64,000 bases of DNA from Bin87 sp965204685 (GCA_965204685.1 OZ242004.1:2604001-2668000), one strand, 5' to 3'. Shown: positions 23,334 through 32,472, counted from the first letter of the stretch. Numbers and translations are program-made. Notes: generated by a model from the sequence alone, not told the origin.

Positions 23334-24119
23334 CTAGCCGAACCGACCGGTAATGTAAGCCTCGGTGCGCTCGTCGGAGGGATTGGTGAACAGCGTCCGG
23401 GTGTCTCCGAATTCAATCAGGTGCGCCACCCGGTTTTCGTCAGGCATCAGGAAGGCCGTCTTGTCCGACACCCGGCCCGCCTGCTGCATGTTGTGCGTCA
23501 CGATGACGATGCTGTAGGTCTTCTTGAGCTCCTGCATCAGCTCTTCGATGGCCAGGGTCGCAATGGGGTCCAGGGCCGAACAGGGCTCGTCCATCAGGAT
23601 GACGCTGGGCTCCACCGCCAACGCGCGGGCGATGCACAGCCGCTGCTGCTGCCCGCCCGACAGCGCCAGCGCCGATTCCTTCAGCCGGTCCTTAACTTCG
23701 TCCCACAAAGCGGCGCCTTGCAGGGACTGCTCCACCAGATCGTCCATGCTGCCCTTGAACCCGTTGATGCGCGGGCCAAAGGCGATGTTGTCGTAAATCG
23801 ACTTGGGGAACGGGTTGGGGCGCTGGAATACCATTCCGATGCGGTACCGGATCTGGGTGGGGTCCGACTGCGGCGCGTACAGGTTGAAATCACCAAACCA
23901 CATCTCACCTTCCATGCGGAAGATTTCGATGAGATCGTTCAGTCGGTTGATGCAGCGCAGCAAAGTGCTTTTGCCGGCGCCGCTGGGACCGATGATGGCG
24001 GTGATCTCGTTTTCCGGCATGTCCATGGTCACGCCCTCAATCACCTTGTTGGAGCCGTAATAGACCCCCACGTCAATGGCGCGGATGGCTGGACGGGTTG
24101 CCACTGCGGATGCGGCCAT
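23334..24119 (-). CDS. pstB: phosphate ABC transporter ATP-binding protein
   Basis: The 261-residue ATPase has Walker A GPSGAGKST (44-52), the signature LSGGQQQR (153-160), Walker B VILMDEP (173-179) and the PstB-specific FQRPNPFPKSIYDN and DEPCSALDP. It drives phosphate import through PstA/PstC at the cytoplasmic face of the membrane. It begins six bases after pstA. Confidence 0.97.
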   Translation of the reverse strand: MAASAVATRPAIRAIDVGVYYGSNKVIEGVTMDMPENEITAIIGPSGAGKSTLLRCINRLNDLIEIFRMEGEMWFGDFNLYAPQSDPTQIRYRIGMVFQRPNPFPKSIYDNIAFGPRINGFKGSMDDLVEQSLQGAALWDEVKDRLKESALALSGGQQQRLCIARALAVEPSVILMDEPCSALDPIATLAIEELMQELKKTYSIVIVTHNMQQAGRVSDKTAFLMPDENRVAHLIEFGDTRTLFTNPSDERTEAYITGRFG

Positions 24120-24125
24120 TCTGGT

Positions 24126-25046
24126 TTACCCCCCTAGGTTCTTCTGGAGACGGTTGCGCAAGAAGATCGCGAAGGCATTCATGCCCAGCAGCATGATTAG
24201 CAGGACGACAATCCCGGCGGCCGCCAGGTGGTGGAACTCTTCCTGCGGCTTCGAGATCCACACGTAGATCTGGATCGGCAACACGGTGAAACGGTCCAGT
24301 GGGCTCGTGGGCGCGAAAGGTACGAAGGACAGTGCGCCCATGATGACCAATGGCGCCGCCTCGCCCATGGCGCGACTGACCGCTAGGATGATACCGGTGA
24401 GGATCCCCGGCATCGCCTGCGGCAGTACCAGGCGCCAGATCACTTGCCAGCGGGTGCCGCCCAACGCGAATCCGCCCTCCCGGATCGATGGCGGCACCGC
24501 CTTAATTGCTTCCTGGGAAGATACGATCACCACGGGCATAATGAGCAGCGCCAGCGTGAGCCCGGCGGCAGTGACGTTTTTTCCGTCGGTTCCGGGTGCG
24601 GCCAACACGAAAAAGGTCACAAATATCGACAGTCCCAGGATACCGTATACGATCGATGGTACCGCCGCCAGGTTTTGGATATTCGTCTGGATCAGTTCCG
24701 CTACTCGGCTGCCTCCCGAATATTCTTCCAGGTAGATGGCAGCGGAAACGCCCACCGTGAAGGACACGAAAATACAGATGCCCATCACCCACAGGGTGCC
24801 GACGATCGCTGGGAACAGTCCAGAGTTGACTGCTTTGCTCGAAGGGATATCCGTCAGCAGGGTCTTGATCGATGTGCCGTCCAGGTTGAACCAGGCGATG
24901 GCTTCCGAAATCACGCTGTAAAGCAGCGCAACCAGCATCAGCATTGCAACGATCACCGCTGCGACGCACACGGCGTAGAAAATCGACGCGCTCCGCTTGC
25001 GGCTGGCCAGCCTCTGGTTGTAGTCGTGGTCCATTCCGGCTGCCAT
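24126..25046 (-). CDS. pstA: phosphate ABC transporter permease PstA
   Basis: The 306-residue protein has six predicted membrane segments and the EAA-type loop EGGFALGGTRWQVIWRLVLP with PGILTGIILAVSRAMGEAAPL, typical of PstA. It forms the channel with PstC. Its ATG overlaps the pstC stop codon by one base (TAATG), so the two are translationally coupled. An in-frame ATG four codons later is an alternative start. Confidence 0.95.
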   Translation of the reverse strand: MAAGMDHDYNQRLASRKRSASIFYAVCVAAVIVAMLMLVALLYSVISEAIAWFNLDGTSIKTLLTDIPSSKAVNSGLFPAIVGTLWVMGICIFVSFTVGVSAAIYLEEYSGGSRVAELIQTNIQNLAAVPSIVYGILGLSIFVTFFVLAAPGTDGKNVTAAGLTLALLIMPVVIVSSQEAIKAVPPSIREGGFALGGTRWQVIWRLVLPQAMPGILTGIILAVSRAMGEAAPLVIMGALSFVPFAPTSPLDRFTVLPIQIYVWISKPQEEFHHLAAAGIVVLLIMLLGMNAFAIFLRNRLQKNLGG

Positions 25047-26377
25047 TATTCGTACACCTCACGGAACTTCGCCACCACGAACTGGCTGAGCAGGTTCATG
25101 AGCAGGGTGATGATGAACAGCGTGATACCGACGGCGAACAGCGCCTGGAACTGAGCTGTGCCCGGGATAGCGTTGTCGCTGAAGTTGGTGGTCGCCATAA
25201 ACCCGGTCATCGTGTTCACCGGGTCCAGCGGGTTAAAAGTCAGACTGTCATTTTGGCCGGCAGCAATGAAAACGATCATGGTCTCGCCTATGGCCCGTGA
25301 CATCGCCAATATGAACGCGGCCACTATCCCCGACAGAGCCGCGGGCAGCACCACCTTGGTGGCAACCTCAACCTTGGTTGCCCCCAAGGCGTAGGCGCCT
25401 TCGCGCAAGGCGTTGGGCACCGCGCGCATCGCGTCCTCGCTCAGGCTGGATACCATGGGGATGATCATCACGCCCATCACGATGGCGGCCGACAGCGCGT
25501 TGAAGATGCCCACGTCGTCGCTGACGGACCGCAAAATCGGCGTGATGAAGAACAGCGCGAAGAACCCGTAAACCACCGTGGGGATGCCTGCCAGCACCTC
25601 CAGGACCGGCTTGGTAATCGCTCGGACCTGCGGGTGCGCGTACTCGCTGAGGAAGATCGCGCTCAGCAGTCCCAAGGGCACGGCTACCACCATCGCCAGC
25701 AGCGCGATCATCGTGGTTCCCACCAGTAGCGGCCAGATGCCGTAGGACCTGGGGACCAACAGCGTGCGCCATTTGGTGTCCGTGAAGAACCGATACCACT
25801 TCACCTCTTCGGGCACGCTGAAGGAGTCGGTCTGCAGGGCCACGCCTTTGCCGGGCCCGGCCAGCGCCGAGACCGAGACCTTGTGCGAGCGTCCGGGGGC
25901 GGCGTTGGCGATCACGCACGACGTCTGATCCGGTCCCAGGTTGGCGCAGTCGGAAAGGTCCGCGTTCAGGCTGGGCAGCACTGACACTTCGTACCCGGTG
26001 GGTTCTTGCCCCAGCGTGGGTTTCTCCCAGCTCACGTAGATCAACGCGTCGGTGGTGGCGCGCACCTCCACCTTGGGAACTATTCCGGGGGCCAGAGCGC
26101 TGGGAGCCTCCCCGGCCAATCCCTCAGCCTCGCTGGTGGCAACCCGTTCGGTTGGCCTCTGCTCGTAGAAGTCGGAGGTGAAAAATCTCACTCCCTCAAA
26201 CAGCAGGACCGACACGATGCCGACGGTGGTCAGCACCGAAACGGAGGCCAAAAGAAAAAGTACCCACTTGACGATACGATCAAGTAGGTACTTTGTGCCG
26301 CTGCCTGTAAGCGGTGCCCCCGACGCCGGTACATCCCCGGCCGTCGGTTTGGCTCCAATTATTTTGTCGAAAAGCAA
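25046..26377 (-). CDS. pstC: phosphate ABC transporter permease PstC with inserted FN3-like domain
   Basis: The 443-residue protein is about 130 residues longer than usual. A first membrane segment (about 35-60) is followed by an extracytoplasmic insertion. Then come the normal permease segments and the EAA loop REGAYALGATKVEVATKVVLP with AIGETMIV. The insertion (about 99-190) reads as a fibronectin type III-like domain: VEVRATTDALIYVSWEKP, PTGYEVSVLP, a Cys pair (C144 and C154) and HKVSVSALAGPG. PstS is not adjacent. Start is TTG at 26377 with AGGTGA upstream; the promoter lies at 26470-26498. Confidence 0.93.
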   Translation of the reverse strand: MLFDKIIGAKPTAGDVPASGAPLTGSGTKYLLDRIVKWVLFLLASVSVLTTVGIVSVLLFEGVRFFTSDFYEQRPTERVATSEAEGLAGEAPSALAPGIVPKVEVRATTDALIYVSWEKPTLGQEPTGYEVSVLPSLNADLSDCANLGPDQTSCVIANAAPGRSHKVSVSALAGPGKGVALQTDSFSVPEEVKWYRFFTDTKWRTLLVPRSYGIWPLLVGTTMIALLAMVVAVPLGLLSAIFLSEYAHPQVRAITKPVLEVLAGIPTVVYGFFALFFITPILRSVSDDVGIFNALSAAIVMGVMIIPMVSSLSEDAMRAVPNALREGAYALGATKVEVATKVVLPAALSGIVAAFILAMSRAIGETMIVFIAAGQNDSLTFNPLDPVNTMTGFMATTNFSDNAIPGTAQFQALFAVGITLFIITLLMNLLSQFVVAKFREVYE

Positions 26378-26469
26378 AGCGGTTCACCTGTCTTTCTGGC
26401 TCTTCGCGCCTGCAGTCGGGTCGGTTCGCCGGGAATTATTTGCCGCTACTTTCTCCATTGGACGCTATT

Positions 26470-26498
26470 ATAATATGCCAGCCGGCCCGTGCCGACAA
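26470..26498 (-). promoter_or_regulatory. probable promoter of pstCAB-phoU
   Basis: TTGTCG (26498-26493), a 17-base spacer and TATTAT (26475-26470), overlapping a TATAAT on either strand. The predicted leader is about 90 bases. No clear Pho box could be recognised by eye. Confidence 0.5.
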
Positions 26499-26583
26499 CC
26501 CAAGTTTCGTGATACAAAAAATGCCGGTGCCGGATACCCTGCCCGTTGATGGTATCCGGCCTACTGACAGCCAGGGGGGCCAC

Positions 26584-27618
26584 TTGAGCCAAAAACTGCA
26601 ACTCAGCGTAGTCGACCAATCGCCGATGCGGGAGGGCAGCAACGCCGGCGTCGCGCTTCGGGAGACCATCCAGTTAGCGGTGGCCACGGAGCAGATGGGT
26701 TACCAGCGTTACTGGGTGGCCGAGCATCACAACCTGCCCAACTTCGCCGGCACGGCCCCCGAGGTGATGGTTGGCCAGATTGCCGCCCACACCCGGAGCA
26801 TCCGCGTCGGATCCGGCGGCGTGATGCTGCCCCACTACAGCGCGCTCAAGGTCGCCGAGACCTTCCGTATCCTGGACTCGCTCTACCCGGACCGCATCGA
26901 CCTGGGTATCGGGCGCGCTCCCGGCAGCGACCAGATCACCGCCGCCGCCCTGGCCTACCCCAGCATGCCCAAAGACGTTCGGCACTTCCCCCAGCAGGTC
27001 CGCGACGTAATCAACTACCTGAACGATACCCAACCCGAAGACCATCCCTTCAACGAAGTGCTGGCCGCCCCGGAGGAGTCCGAGACCGCTCCCAATGTCT
27101 GGCTCCTCGGTTCCCGCTACGAATCGGCTTTCATGGCCGCCAAGATGGGCCTGCCCTTCGCCTACGCTCACTTCTTCGGGATGGGCGCCACCGATGGCCC
27201 CCAGATCGTCGAATCCTATCGCCAGAATTTTGAAGCTTCCGAGTATCTGTCCGAGCCGCTGGTCAACGTGGGCGTCCAGGTACTGTGCGCCGACACCGAG
27301 GAGGAGGCCCGCCGCATCGCGTCCAGCCGGAACCTGGGTCGCCTCCGCTCGGTCACCGGCCGGGCCAAAGGCATCCCCCACCCGGACCTGGCCGCCAACT
27401 ACAAGTACCTCGCCAACGAGTGGCAGTTCATTCAGCAGTACAGCCGTAATTGCGTCGATGGCGATCCTGAGCAGGTCAAGGCCGGGCTGGAACAAGTCGC
27501 CGAGGATTACCAGACCCAAGACCTCAGCGTCGTCACCATTTGCTACCACTACGCCGACCGCGTTCGCTCCTACGAATTGGTTGCCGAGGTTTGCGGTCTG
27601 GAACCGTTAACCGATTAG
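26584..27618 (+). CDS. LLM-class flavin-dependent oxidoreductase (luciferase-like)
   Basis: The 344-residue protein is a TIM-barrel bacterial-luciferase family member: LQLSVVDQSPMREG at the first strand, RYWVAEHHNLPNFAGTAPEV, RVGSGGVMLPHYSALKVAE and DLGIGRAPGSD. The EHHN and GRAPG motifs place it in the MsnO8-like subgroup, which uses FMN with an NAD(P)H partner. Substrate unknown. I chose TTG at 26584 with AGGGGGG upstream because SQKLQLSVVDQSP is the normal opening; an ATG at 26521 would add 21 unconserved residues. Its stop overlaps palindrome copy 3. Confidence 0.85.
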   Translation: MSQKLQLSVVDQSPMREGSNAGVALRETIQLAVATEQMGYQRYWVAEHHNLPNFAGTAPEVMVGQIAAHTRSIRVGSGGVMLPHYSALKVAETFRILDSLYPDRIDLGIGRAPGSDQITAAALAYPSMPKDVRHFPQQVRDVINYLNDTQPEDHPFNEVLAAPEESETAPNVWLLGSRYESAFMAAKMGLPFAYAHFFGMGATDGPQIVESYRQNFEASEYLSEPLVNVGVQVLCADTEEEARRIASSRNLGRLRSVTGRAKGIPHPDLAANYKYLANEWQFIQQYSRNCVDGDPEQVKAGLEQVAEDYQTQDLSVVTICYHYADRVRSYELVAEVCGLEPLTD

Positions 27619-27639
27619 GGGCGAATGATCATTCGCCCC
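27617..27639. repeat. palindromic dispersed repeat, copy 3
   Basis: Identical to copies 1 and 2 except for the last base. The first bases overlap the TAG stop codon of the LLM gene. It lies between that gene and the convergent dehalogenase gene. Confidence 0.9.
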
Positions 27640-27669
27640 GGCATCATCGTGGTTATGGCCGCTTGAGCC

Positions 27670-28395
27670 TTACGCTCCCAGCTTGGCTGCCAAGTCCACG
27701 AAACTGTCCGCCACCACGTTGAACGACGGGTCCGGTGTCGGGTCCGGAGTGCGGTCCGGCCCGTGCTCCCGGGGGCGCGGCACGAACCCGGTGCGCAGGC
27801 CAACCTTGGCCGACGCCAGCAAATCCCCCTGGTGCGCCGCCACCATCATCACCTGCTCCGGTTTCAGGCCCAGCAACTTGACCGCCGTTCCGTAGCTTTC
27901 CGGGTCCGGCTTGTAGTGCTGCGCCACCTCGGCGCCCAGGATGCAATCCCAGGGCATCCCGCCGTTTTTGGCCATGTTGGTCATCAGCGCAATGTTGCCG
28001 TTGGACATGGGCGCGATGACGAACCTGTTCTTGAGCCGATACAGACCGGGCACGCTGTCGGACCAGGGACGGAGGTTGTGCCAGAAGTAGGTGACCTCCA
28101 TCTTCTCATCATCGTCCAACCCGCTGATCTCGTATTCGTCCAGGACCTCGTCCAGGGACATCCGGTGCAGCGCGTCCAGGTTGGTCCACGGCAGTTCGCC
28201 GGTGCGCACCTTGTTCATGTAAGGGCCGTACTTGCTGCGCCAGGCGTCCGCGAACGCGCCCCAGTCCCGTTCGATCCCCTTGATCCGACCCATGTTCGCG
28301 CACTGCTCGGTGATGCTCGACCGCCAGTCGACCACCGTGCCGAAAACGTCAAAGATGCAGGCTCTGATGTCCAGCCCCAACGGGGTATTCGCCAT
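27670..28395 (-). CDS. haloacid dehalogenase type II (L-2-haloacid dehalogenase-like)
   Basis: The 241-residue HAD protein has nucleophile D16 in CIFDVFGTVVDWR, the pattern of type II 2-haloacid dehalogenases. It also has APMSNGNIALM (motif 2), the lysine in HYKPDPESYG (motif 3) and MMVAAHQGDLLASAKVGL (motif 4). It should hydrolyse 2-haloalkanoates to hydroxy acids, though related HADs act as phosphatases. The C-terminus has a Pro/Asp/Thr-rich loop. AAAGGAG precedes the ATG. It is convergent with the LLM gene. Confidence 0.88.
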   Translation of the reverse strand: MANTPLGLDIRACIFDVFGTVVDWRSSITEQCANMGRIKGIERDWGAFADAWRSKYGPYMNKVRTGELPWTNLDALHRMSLDEVLDEYEISGLDDDEKMEVTYFWHNLRPWSDSVPGLYRLKNRFVIAPMSNGNIALMTNMAKNGGMPWDCILGAEVAQHYKPDPESYGTAVKLLGLKPEQVMMVAAHQGDLLASAKVGLRTGFVPRPREHGPDRTPDPTPDPSFNVVADSFVDLAAKLGA

Positions 28396-28538
28396 GATGT
28401 GTGTCTCCTTTGCCGGCAGTTCCGCCCTGCCCTTGCCGTCGATATCCTAGCACATCCCTCGGACTACTCCGGTCCAGGCTCGATAGGCTGTTCGCCTGTC
28501 CCGCATTGCGCTAATGAATTCTTGCGGCGATCACTCGC

Positions 28539-28567
28539 TTACTTCCGCGCCCGGTAAACGCTATAAT
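28539..28567 (+). promoter_or_regulatory. promoter of the small membrane protein gene
   Basis: TTACTT (28539-28544), a 17-base spacer and a perfect TATAAT (28562-28567), 46 bases before the ATG at 28614. Confidence 0.6.
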
Positions 28568-28613
28568 CCGAACCAGATGTCCGGTTCCGCAGCAGTCAGG
28601 GGTAGGTGCGAAG

Positions 28614-28997
28614 ATGAAAGATCGTTACGAACAGGAAATCGAGCAACTGCTGAATGAGCTGGAAACCGACGCTCCGGAACCCGCTACTGCGCCGGCCGAC
28701 GCTCCTCCGCCCTTGGACGACCAACCGTCTCCCTTCGCTCCGCGTCCGCGCCAACCCAAGGCCTTCATTTCTCCGACTAAGCTCGCCATCGCCGGCGGTG
28801 TGCTGGCCCTCATCGGCCTGTTCCTGGTCAGGTTGCCATGGCTGTCCTTGGCCGGTCTCGTCCTGATGGCAGCGGCGGTCGCGTGGATGTTCTTCCGGCG
28901 CATGGGCAACCGGCAGCAACAATACTGGCGCGGCCGCCCCATCGAACCGGAGCCCCAGGGAGCCTGGCAGCGCTTTCGCCGCTGGTTGTCCCAGTAA
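28614..28997 (+). CDS. small membrane protein, unknown function
   Basis: The 127-residue protein has an acidic, proline-rich N-terminal region (about 1-50) without order, then two adjacent hydrophobic helices (about 54-90) forming a hairpin, then a basic, Trp/Gln-rich tail. Both ends should lie in the cytoplasm. No family is recognised. It has its own promoter and its stop codon abuts that of the convergent GGT gene with no spacing. Similar small two-helix proteins are common in Chloroflexota but uncharacterised. Confidence 0.7.
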   Translation: MKDRYEQEIEQLLNELETDAPEPATAPADAPPPLDDQPSPFAPRPRQPKAFISPTKLAIAGGVLALIGLFLVRLPWLSLAGLVLMAAAVAWMFFRRMGNRQQQYWRGRPIEPEPQGAWQRFRRWLSQ

Positions 28998-30599
28998 CTA
29001 CCAGCCGACGGCTGCTCCGTCCTTGCGCGGTTCGCTGCCGCCGCTCAGCACGCCGGACTCGGGGTCGCGGCTGATTACCTGCCCGCCGCCCATGCCGCCG
29101 GCTCCGCCCCGCTGGGGGCCGTGCATCACGTTGGCCCGGTGGCCCCGCTGGTGCAGTCCCATCACCACCGCGTCGTCCACGTCCCCTTCCAGCCACACGG
29201 AATCGCCGGCCACCTGGAACCGCAGGGCGTCCAGGGCTCCCTGCGCGTCCATGCCGAAGTCCACCATGTTGGAGATCACCTGCAGGTGGCCCTGGGGTTG
29301 CATGAACCCGCCCATGACGCCGTAGCTCAGCCAGAACTCGTCATCCCGCGTCGCCATGGCCGGGATAATAGTGTGGAATGGGCGCTTTCCGCCTTCCAAC
29401 GAGTTGGGATGACCGGGCCGGACGTTGAACAAAGATGCCCGGTTGTGCATGACGATTCCCGTCCCGGGCACCACCAGGCCCGACCCGAAGTTGGCGAAAA
29501 CGCTGTTGATCAGCGAGCAGGCGTTCCCCGCGCCGTCGACCACGCTGATGTACACCGTGTCACTGCCCGGCACCAGCTTACCGTAGGGCACGGTGTCCAT
29601 CGCCCGCTCCGGGTTGATCAGGCCCCGCCGGACTTTGGCGTATTCCTTTGACGTCCACATTTCGGTGGGGACTTTGGCACAGCGCGGATCGGCCAGGTAC
29701 TCAAACGCGTCGGCGAATCCCAGCCGGGTCGCTTCGATCAGGTGGTGATACCGTTCGGCGCTCTGCGGACCCATCGCGGCAATATCGAATCCCTCGACGA
29801 TGTTCAGCGCCTCCAGCGCCACGATGCCCTGGCCGTTGGGCGGGCATTCCCAGCACGTGACGCCCCGGTAGTCCGTCTTAATGGGTTCGTCCCAGTCCGA
29901 GTGGTGTGACTCCAGGTCCTCTTCCGCCAGCCAGCCGCCCTGTTCCTGGACGAACTGCGCCATGGCGGACGCTATCGGCCCGGTGTAAAACGCCTCACTG
30001 CCGCCCTCGGCAACCGCCCGCAGCGTGCCGGCCAGGGTGGGCAGCCGCATCACCTCGCCTTCACGGGGAGCGCGCCCGTTCACCAGCATTTCCTGGCCTG
30101 AGGGCAGCGCGGCCAGTTTGTCCTCCTGTTGCTTCCATTGGAATCCGATGATGTCGCTGACCGGGAACCCGTTCTCCGCGTAATCTATGGCCGGCGCCAA
30201 CGCCTCGGCCAGGCTGATCGTACCCTCGGACTCCAGCAACACCTCCCAGCCGTGCACGGTTCCGGGAACGGAGATCGAAAGCGGACCAAAGGCCGGCATC
30301 CGGCTGCGGCCCTTGGCGTGGAGCTCGTCAATCGACGCAGCCCAGGGAGCCCGGCCGCTGCCGTTCAGCGCTGTCACCTTCCTGTCCGCTGCCTTCCACA
30401 TCAGTGCGAACACGTCGCCGCCCACTCCGGTGGACATTGGCTCGACCACGTTCAGCGTCGCCGCCGTTGCCACCGCGGCGTCAACGGCGTTGCCCCCGTC
30501 CATCAGGACCCTGAGGCCGGCCATGGCGGCCAGGGGTTGGCTGGTGGCAACCATCCCGTGAGTGGCGTGTATGGTGGAACGGCGTGAGTTGAAAAACAT
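28998..30599 (-). CDS. gamma-glutamyltranspeptidase family protein
   Basis: The 533-residue Ntn-hydrolase has HGMVATSQPLAA, the large-subunit motif GGNAVDAAVATAATLNVVEP, STGVGGDVFALMW and the cleavage site before the nucleophilic Thr in SDTVYISVVDGAGNACS. It also has the small-subunit motif MGGFMQPQGHLQV. Precursor cleavage at this Thr should yield two subunits. There is no signal peptide, unlike the periplasmic GGT of glutathione metabolism, so it may act on cytoplasmic gamma-glutamyl or acyl amides. The ATG at 30599 has GGAG upstream. Confidence 0.9.
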   Translation of the reverse strand: MFFNSRRSTIHATHGMVATSQPLAAMAGLRVLMDGGNAVDAAVATAATLNVVEPMSTGVGGDVFALMWKAADRKVTALNGSGRAPWAASIDELHAKGRSRMPAFGPLSISVPGTVHGWEVLLESEGTISLAEALAPAIDYAENGFPVSDIIGFQWKQQEDKLAALPSGQEMLVNGRAPREGEVMRLPTLAGTLRAVAEGGSEAFYTGPIASAMAQFVQEQGGWLAEEDLESHHSDWDEPIKTDYRGVTCWECPPNGQGIVALEALNIVEGFDIAAMGPQSAERYHHLIEATRLGFADAFEYLADPRCAKVPTEMWTSKEYAKVRRGLINPERAMDTVPYGKLVPGSDTVYISVVDGAGNACSLINSVFANFGSGLVVPGTGIVMHNRASLFNVRPGHPNSLEGGKRPFHTIIPAMATRDDEFWLSYGVMGGFMQPQGHLQVISNMVDFGMDAQGALDALRFQVAGDSVWLEGDVDDAVVMGLHQRGHRANVMHGPQRGGAGGMGGGQVISRDPESGVLSGGSEPRKDGAAVGW

Positions 30600-30765
30600 G
30601 GTGATAGCTCCGGGATTGGGTGGCGGCCAGTTTAGCACGGCCCCGGAAACGTGGGAGAATAGGCCGTTATGATAAGATGCTGGCGTCGTTTCACTGGCCT
30701 AATAGTCCTGTAGTCCGCGACACTCCCACCAGCGCATAAGCTGCCACTACCCAGGAGGTTCCTTG

Positions 30766-31239
30766 ATGGCCATCACCGTCGGTCAGCCCGCACCTGATTT
30801 TACCCTGCACGAAAACCCCGCCACGCGCCACAGTCTGAGCGACTACCGCGGCAAGAACGTGGTGCTCGCTTTTTTCCCGGGCGCTTTCACCGGCGTCTGC
30901 ACCACCGAAATGTGCACGTTGCGCGACAGCATCGGGGAATTCCAGAACATGAACGCCGAGGTTATCGGCATCACCGTCGATCCGCCCTTCGCCCAGGCCG
31001 CCTGGAAAGCCGCCAACGACGTCAATTACACCTTCCTGAGCGACTACAATCGTGAGGTAGTCAACGCTTACGACGTTGCCCTGCCCGGTCTCGCCGGCAT
31101 GGAAGGCTACGTTGCCGCCAAGCGCGCCGTGACCATCGTGGACGCTGAGGGCATCGTTCGCTACCACTGGGTCGCCGATGCGCCAGTCAACGAGCCCAAC
31201 TACGACGAGGTCAAGGCCGCCGTCGCCGCGCTGAGCTGA
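30766..31239 (+). CDS. peroxiredoxin (AhpE/PrxQ-like)
   Basis: The 157-residue thioredoxin-fold peroxidase has PAPDFTLHE, then FFPGAFTGVCTTEMC with peroxidatic C45 and a second cysteine C50 five residues later. It reduces hydroperoxides using thiol donors. The C-terminal part (YVAAKRAVTIVDAEGIVRYHWV) is typical of the AhpE/1-Cys-like group. AGGAGG lies seven bases before the ATG at 30766. It is a single-gene unit ending in the terminator at 31264 and divergent from GGT. Confidence 0.92.
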   Translation: MAITVGQPAPDFTLHENPATRHSLSDYRGKNVVLAFFPGAFTGVCTTEMCTLRDSIGEFQNMNAEVIGITVDPPFAQAAWKAANDVNYTFLSDYNREVVNAYDVALPGLAGMEGYVAAKRAVTIVDAEGIVRYHWVADAPVNEPNYDEVKAAVAALS

Positions 31240-31263
31240 TTCTCAGACCACGATGTGAAACCC

Positions 31264-31290
31264 AGGGGCGGCCGCGACGGTCGCCCCTTT
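31264..31290. terminator. GGGGCG-type terminator after peroxiredoxin
   Basis: AGGGGCG and CGCCCCT form a seven-bp stem around an 11-base loop, followed by TT. It lies between the convergent peroxiredoxin and nucleoside hydrolase genes. Confidence 0.75.
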
Positions 31291-31318
31291 CCGTTGGCCG
31301 TTCTCGGCGACGGTTCCG

Positions 31319-32290
31319 CTAGGCTGGCCAGGGGTGGTCAATCAATCGCTGCGCCACCATTTCCGTCAGTCGATCAGCGTCCACTTCCAGGCACACGTCG
31401 ACATTGGCCTCTCTGCCGGTCAGCCCGTACCAGTCGGCCACCGTCTGACCTCGCGTCAGGTCGCTTCCCGTGTCCACGGCCACCGGCAACCGTTGTGTGG
31501 TCATCAGGCTCGGATCAACCGCGGCGGCCACGGCCGGCACGTCGTTGTAGCGCACCGCTTCGCCGTCGGCCAGCCGGCCCAACCGTCGGTACGCCGCCTG
31601 CGTGTAGGCCGATGCCGACACCAGCAGCTGCACCGCCGGAGCCGAACTGGCACGCAGCCGCTGGAACTGCTGGTCCGAAAAACCGCACCGGTCGCACACG
31701 TCCAACCCCACTTGAATGATAGGCACGCCGGAGTCGTAAAGGATGGCCGCCGCTTCCGGGTCCTCGTGGATGTTCGCCGTCGCCACTGGCGAAACGTTGC
31801 CGGGAACCCTCACCGCGCCGCCCATGACTACGACGCCGGCCAGCGCGCCGGCGATTTCCGGAGCCAGCCGCAAGGCCAACGCCAAGTTGGTCATCCGTCC
31901 CAACGCCAGAACCGTGATCTCCCCCGGCGCGTTCAACGCCCTGGCCGCGATCTCCACTGCCGCCCGACGGGCCGGGCCGTTTTCGACCGGCGGAGTGGCG
32001 AGGGCGCCGGTGGTTACGTCGCCCAAAGCGTCCCCGCCGTGAATGTGCGACGCCCAGCCGGCGGTCGGAGGCCGGGTCAGCGGCCCCTCGGCTCCCGGAT
32101 ACACGGGTATATCGGTACGGCCGGCCGCTGCCAGGATTCTGCGGGCATTGTCGGCGCACCGTGGCATCGAGCCGTTGCCATAGCTGATCGTCAGCGCGTC
32201 GACCTGTAGTTCCGGGCTCGCCAGCGCCAGCAGGATGGCAGCGCAGTCGTCAACCCCCGGGTCCGTGTCGATGATTACCCGCTTCGTCAT
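31319..32290 (-). CDS. nucleoside hydrolase
   Basis: The enzyme cleaves N-glycosidic bonds of nucleosides to base and ribose. The 323-residue protein has the calcium-binding DTDPGVDDCAAILLAL at residues 7-22, an NGSMPRCADNARRIL segment, GPLTRPP, HGGDALGD, the VVMGGAV loop and ANIHEDPEAAAILYDSG. The usual active-site His near the C-terminus is not obvious, so base specificity is uncertain. The ATG at 32290 (MTKRVIIDTDPG) is the standard start. It is divergent from the alcohol dehydrogenase gene. Confidence 0.9.
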   Translation of the reverse strand: MTKRVIIDTDPGVDDCAAILLALASPELQVDALTISYGNGSMPRCADNARRILAAAGRTDIPVYPGAEGPLTRPPTAGWASHIHGGDALGDVTTGALATPPVENGPARRAAVEIAARALNAPGEITVLALGRMTNLALALRLAPEIAGALAGVVVMGGAVRVPGNVSPVATANIHEDPEAAAILYDSGVPIIQVGLDVCDRCGFSDQQFQRLRASSAPAVQLLVSASAYTQAAYRRLGRLADGEAVRYNDVPAVAAAVDPSLMTTQRLPVAVDTGSDLTRGQTVADWYGLTGREANVDVCLEVDADRLTEMVAQRLIDHPWPA

Positions 32291-32377
32291 GCTGTTTCTC
32301 CAGCCCCTGCCCTGCTGCCGTTCATTTCGAAATAGGCGGCGGACATTCCCGGTGGCCAGCAAATCCCGTGGCTGGTT

Positions 32378-32406
32378 TTGACGTCCGCAGTCGGTTACGG
32401 CATTAT
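32378..32406 (+). promoter_or_regulatory. promoter of the mycothiol-type dehydrogenase gene
   Basis: TTGACG (32378-32383), a 17-base spacer and CATTAT (32401-32406), 66 bases before the start. A TATAAT on the opposite strand (32407-32402) could serve the divergent nucleoside hydrolase. Confidence 0.5.
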
Positions 32407-32472
32407 ACCTGCCGCTAGGCGGGCTCCCCCATACGTAGAGCACGAGGCGTGGCCCACTCGGAGGGAAAGCTA

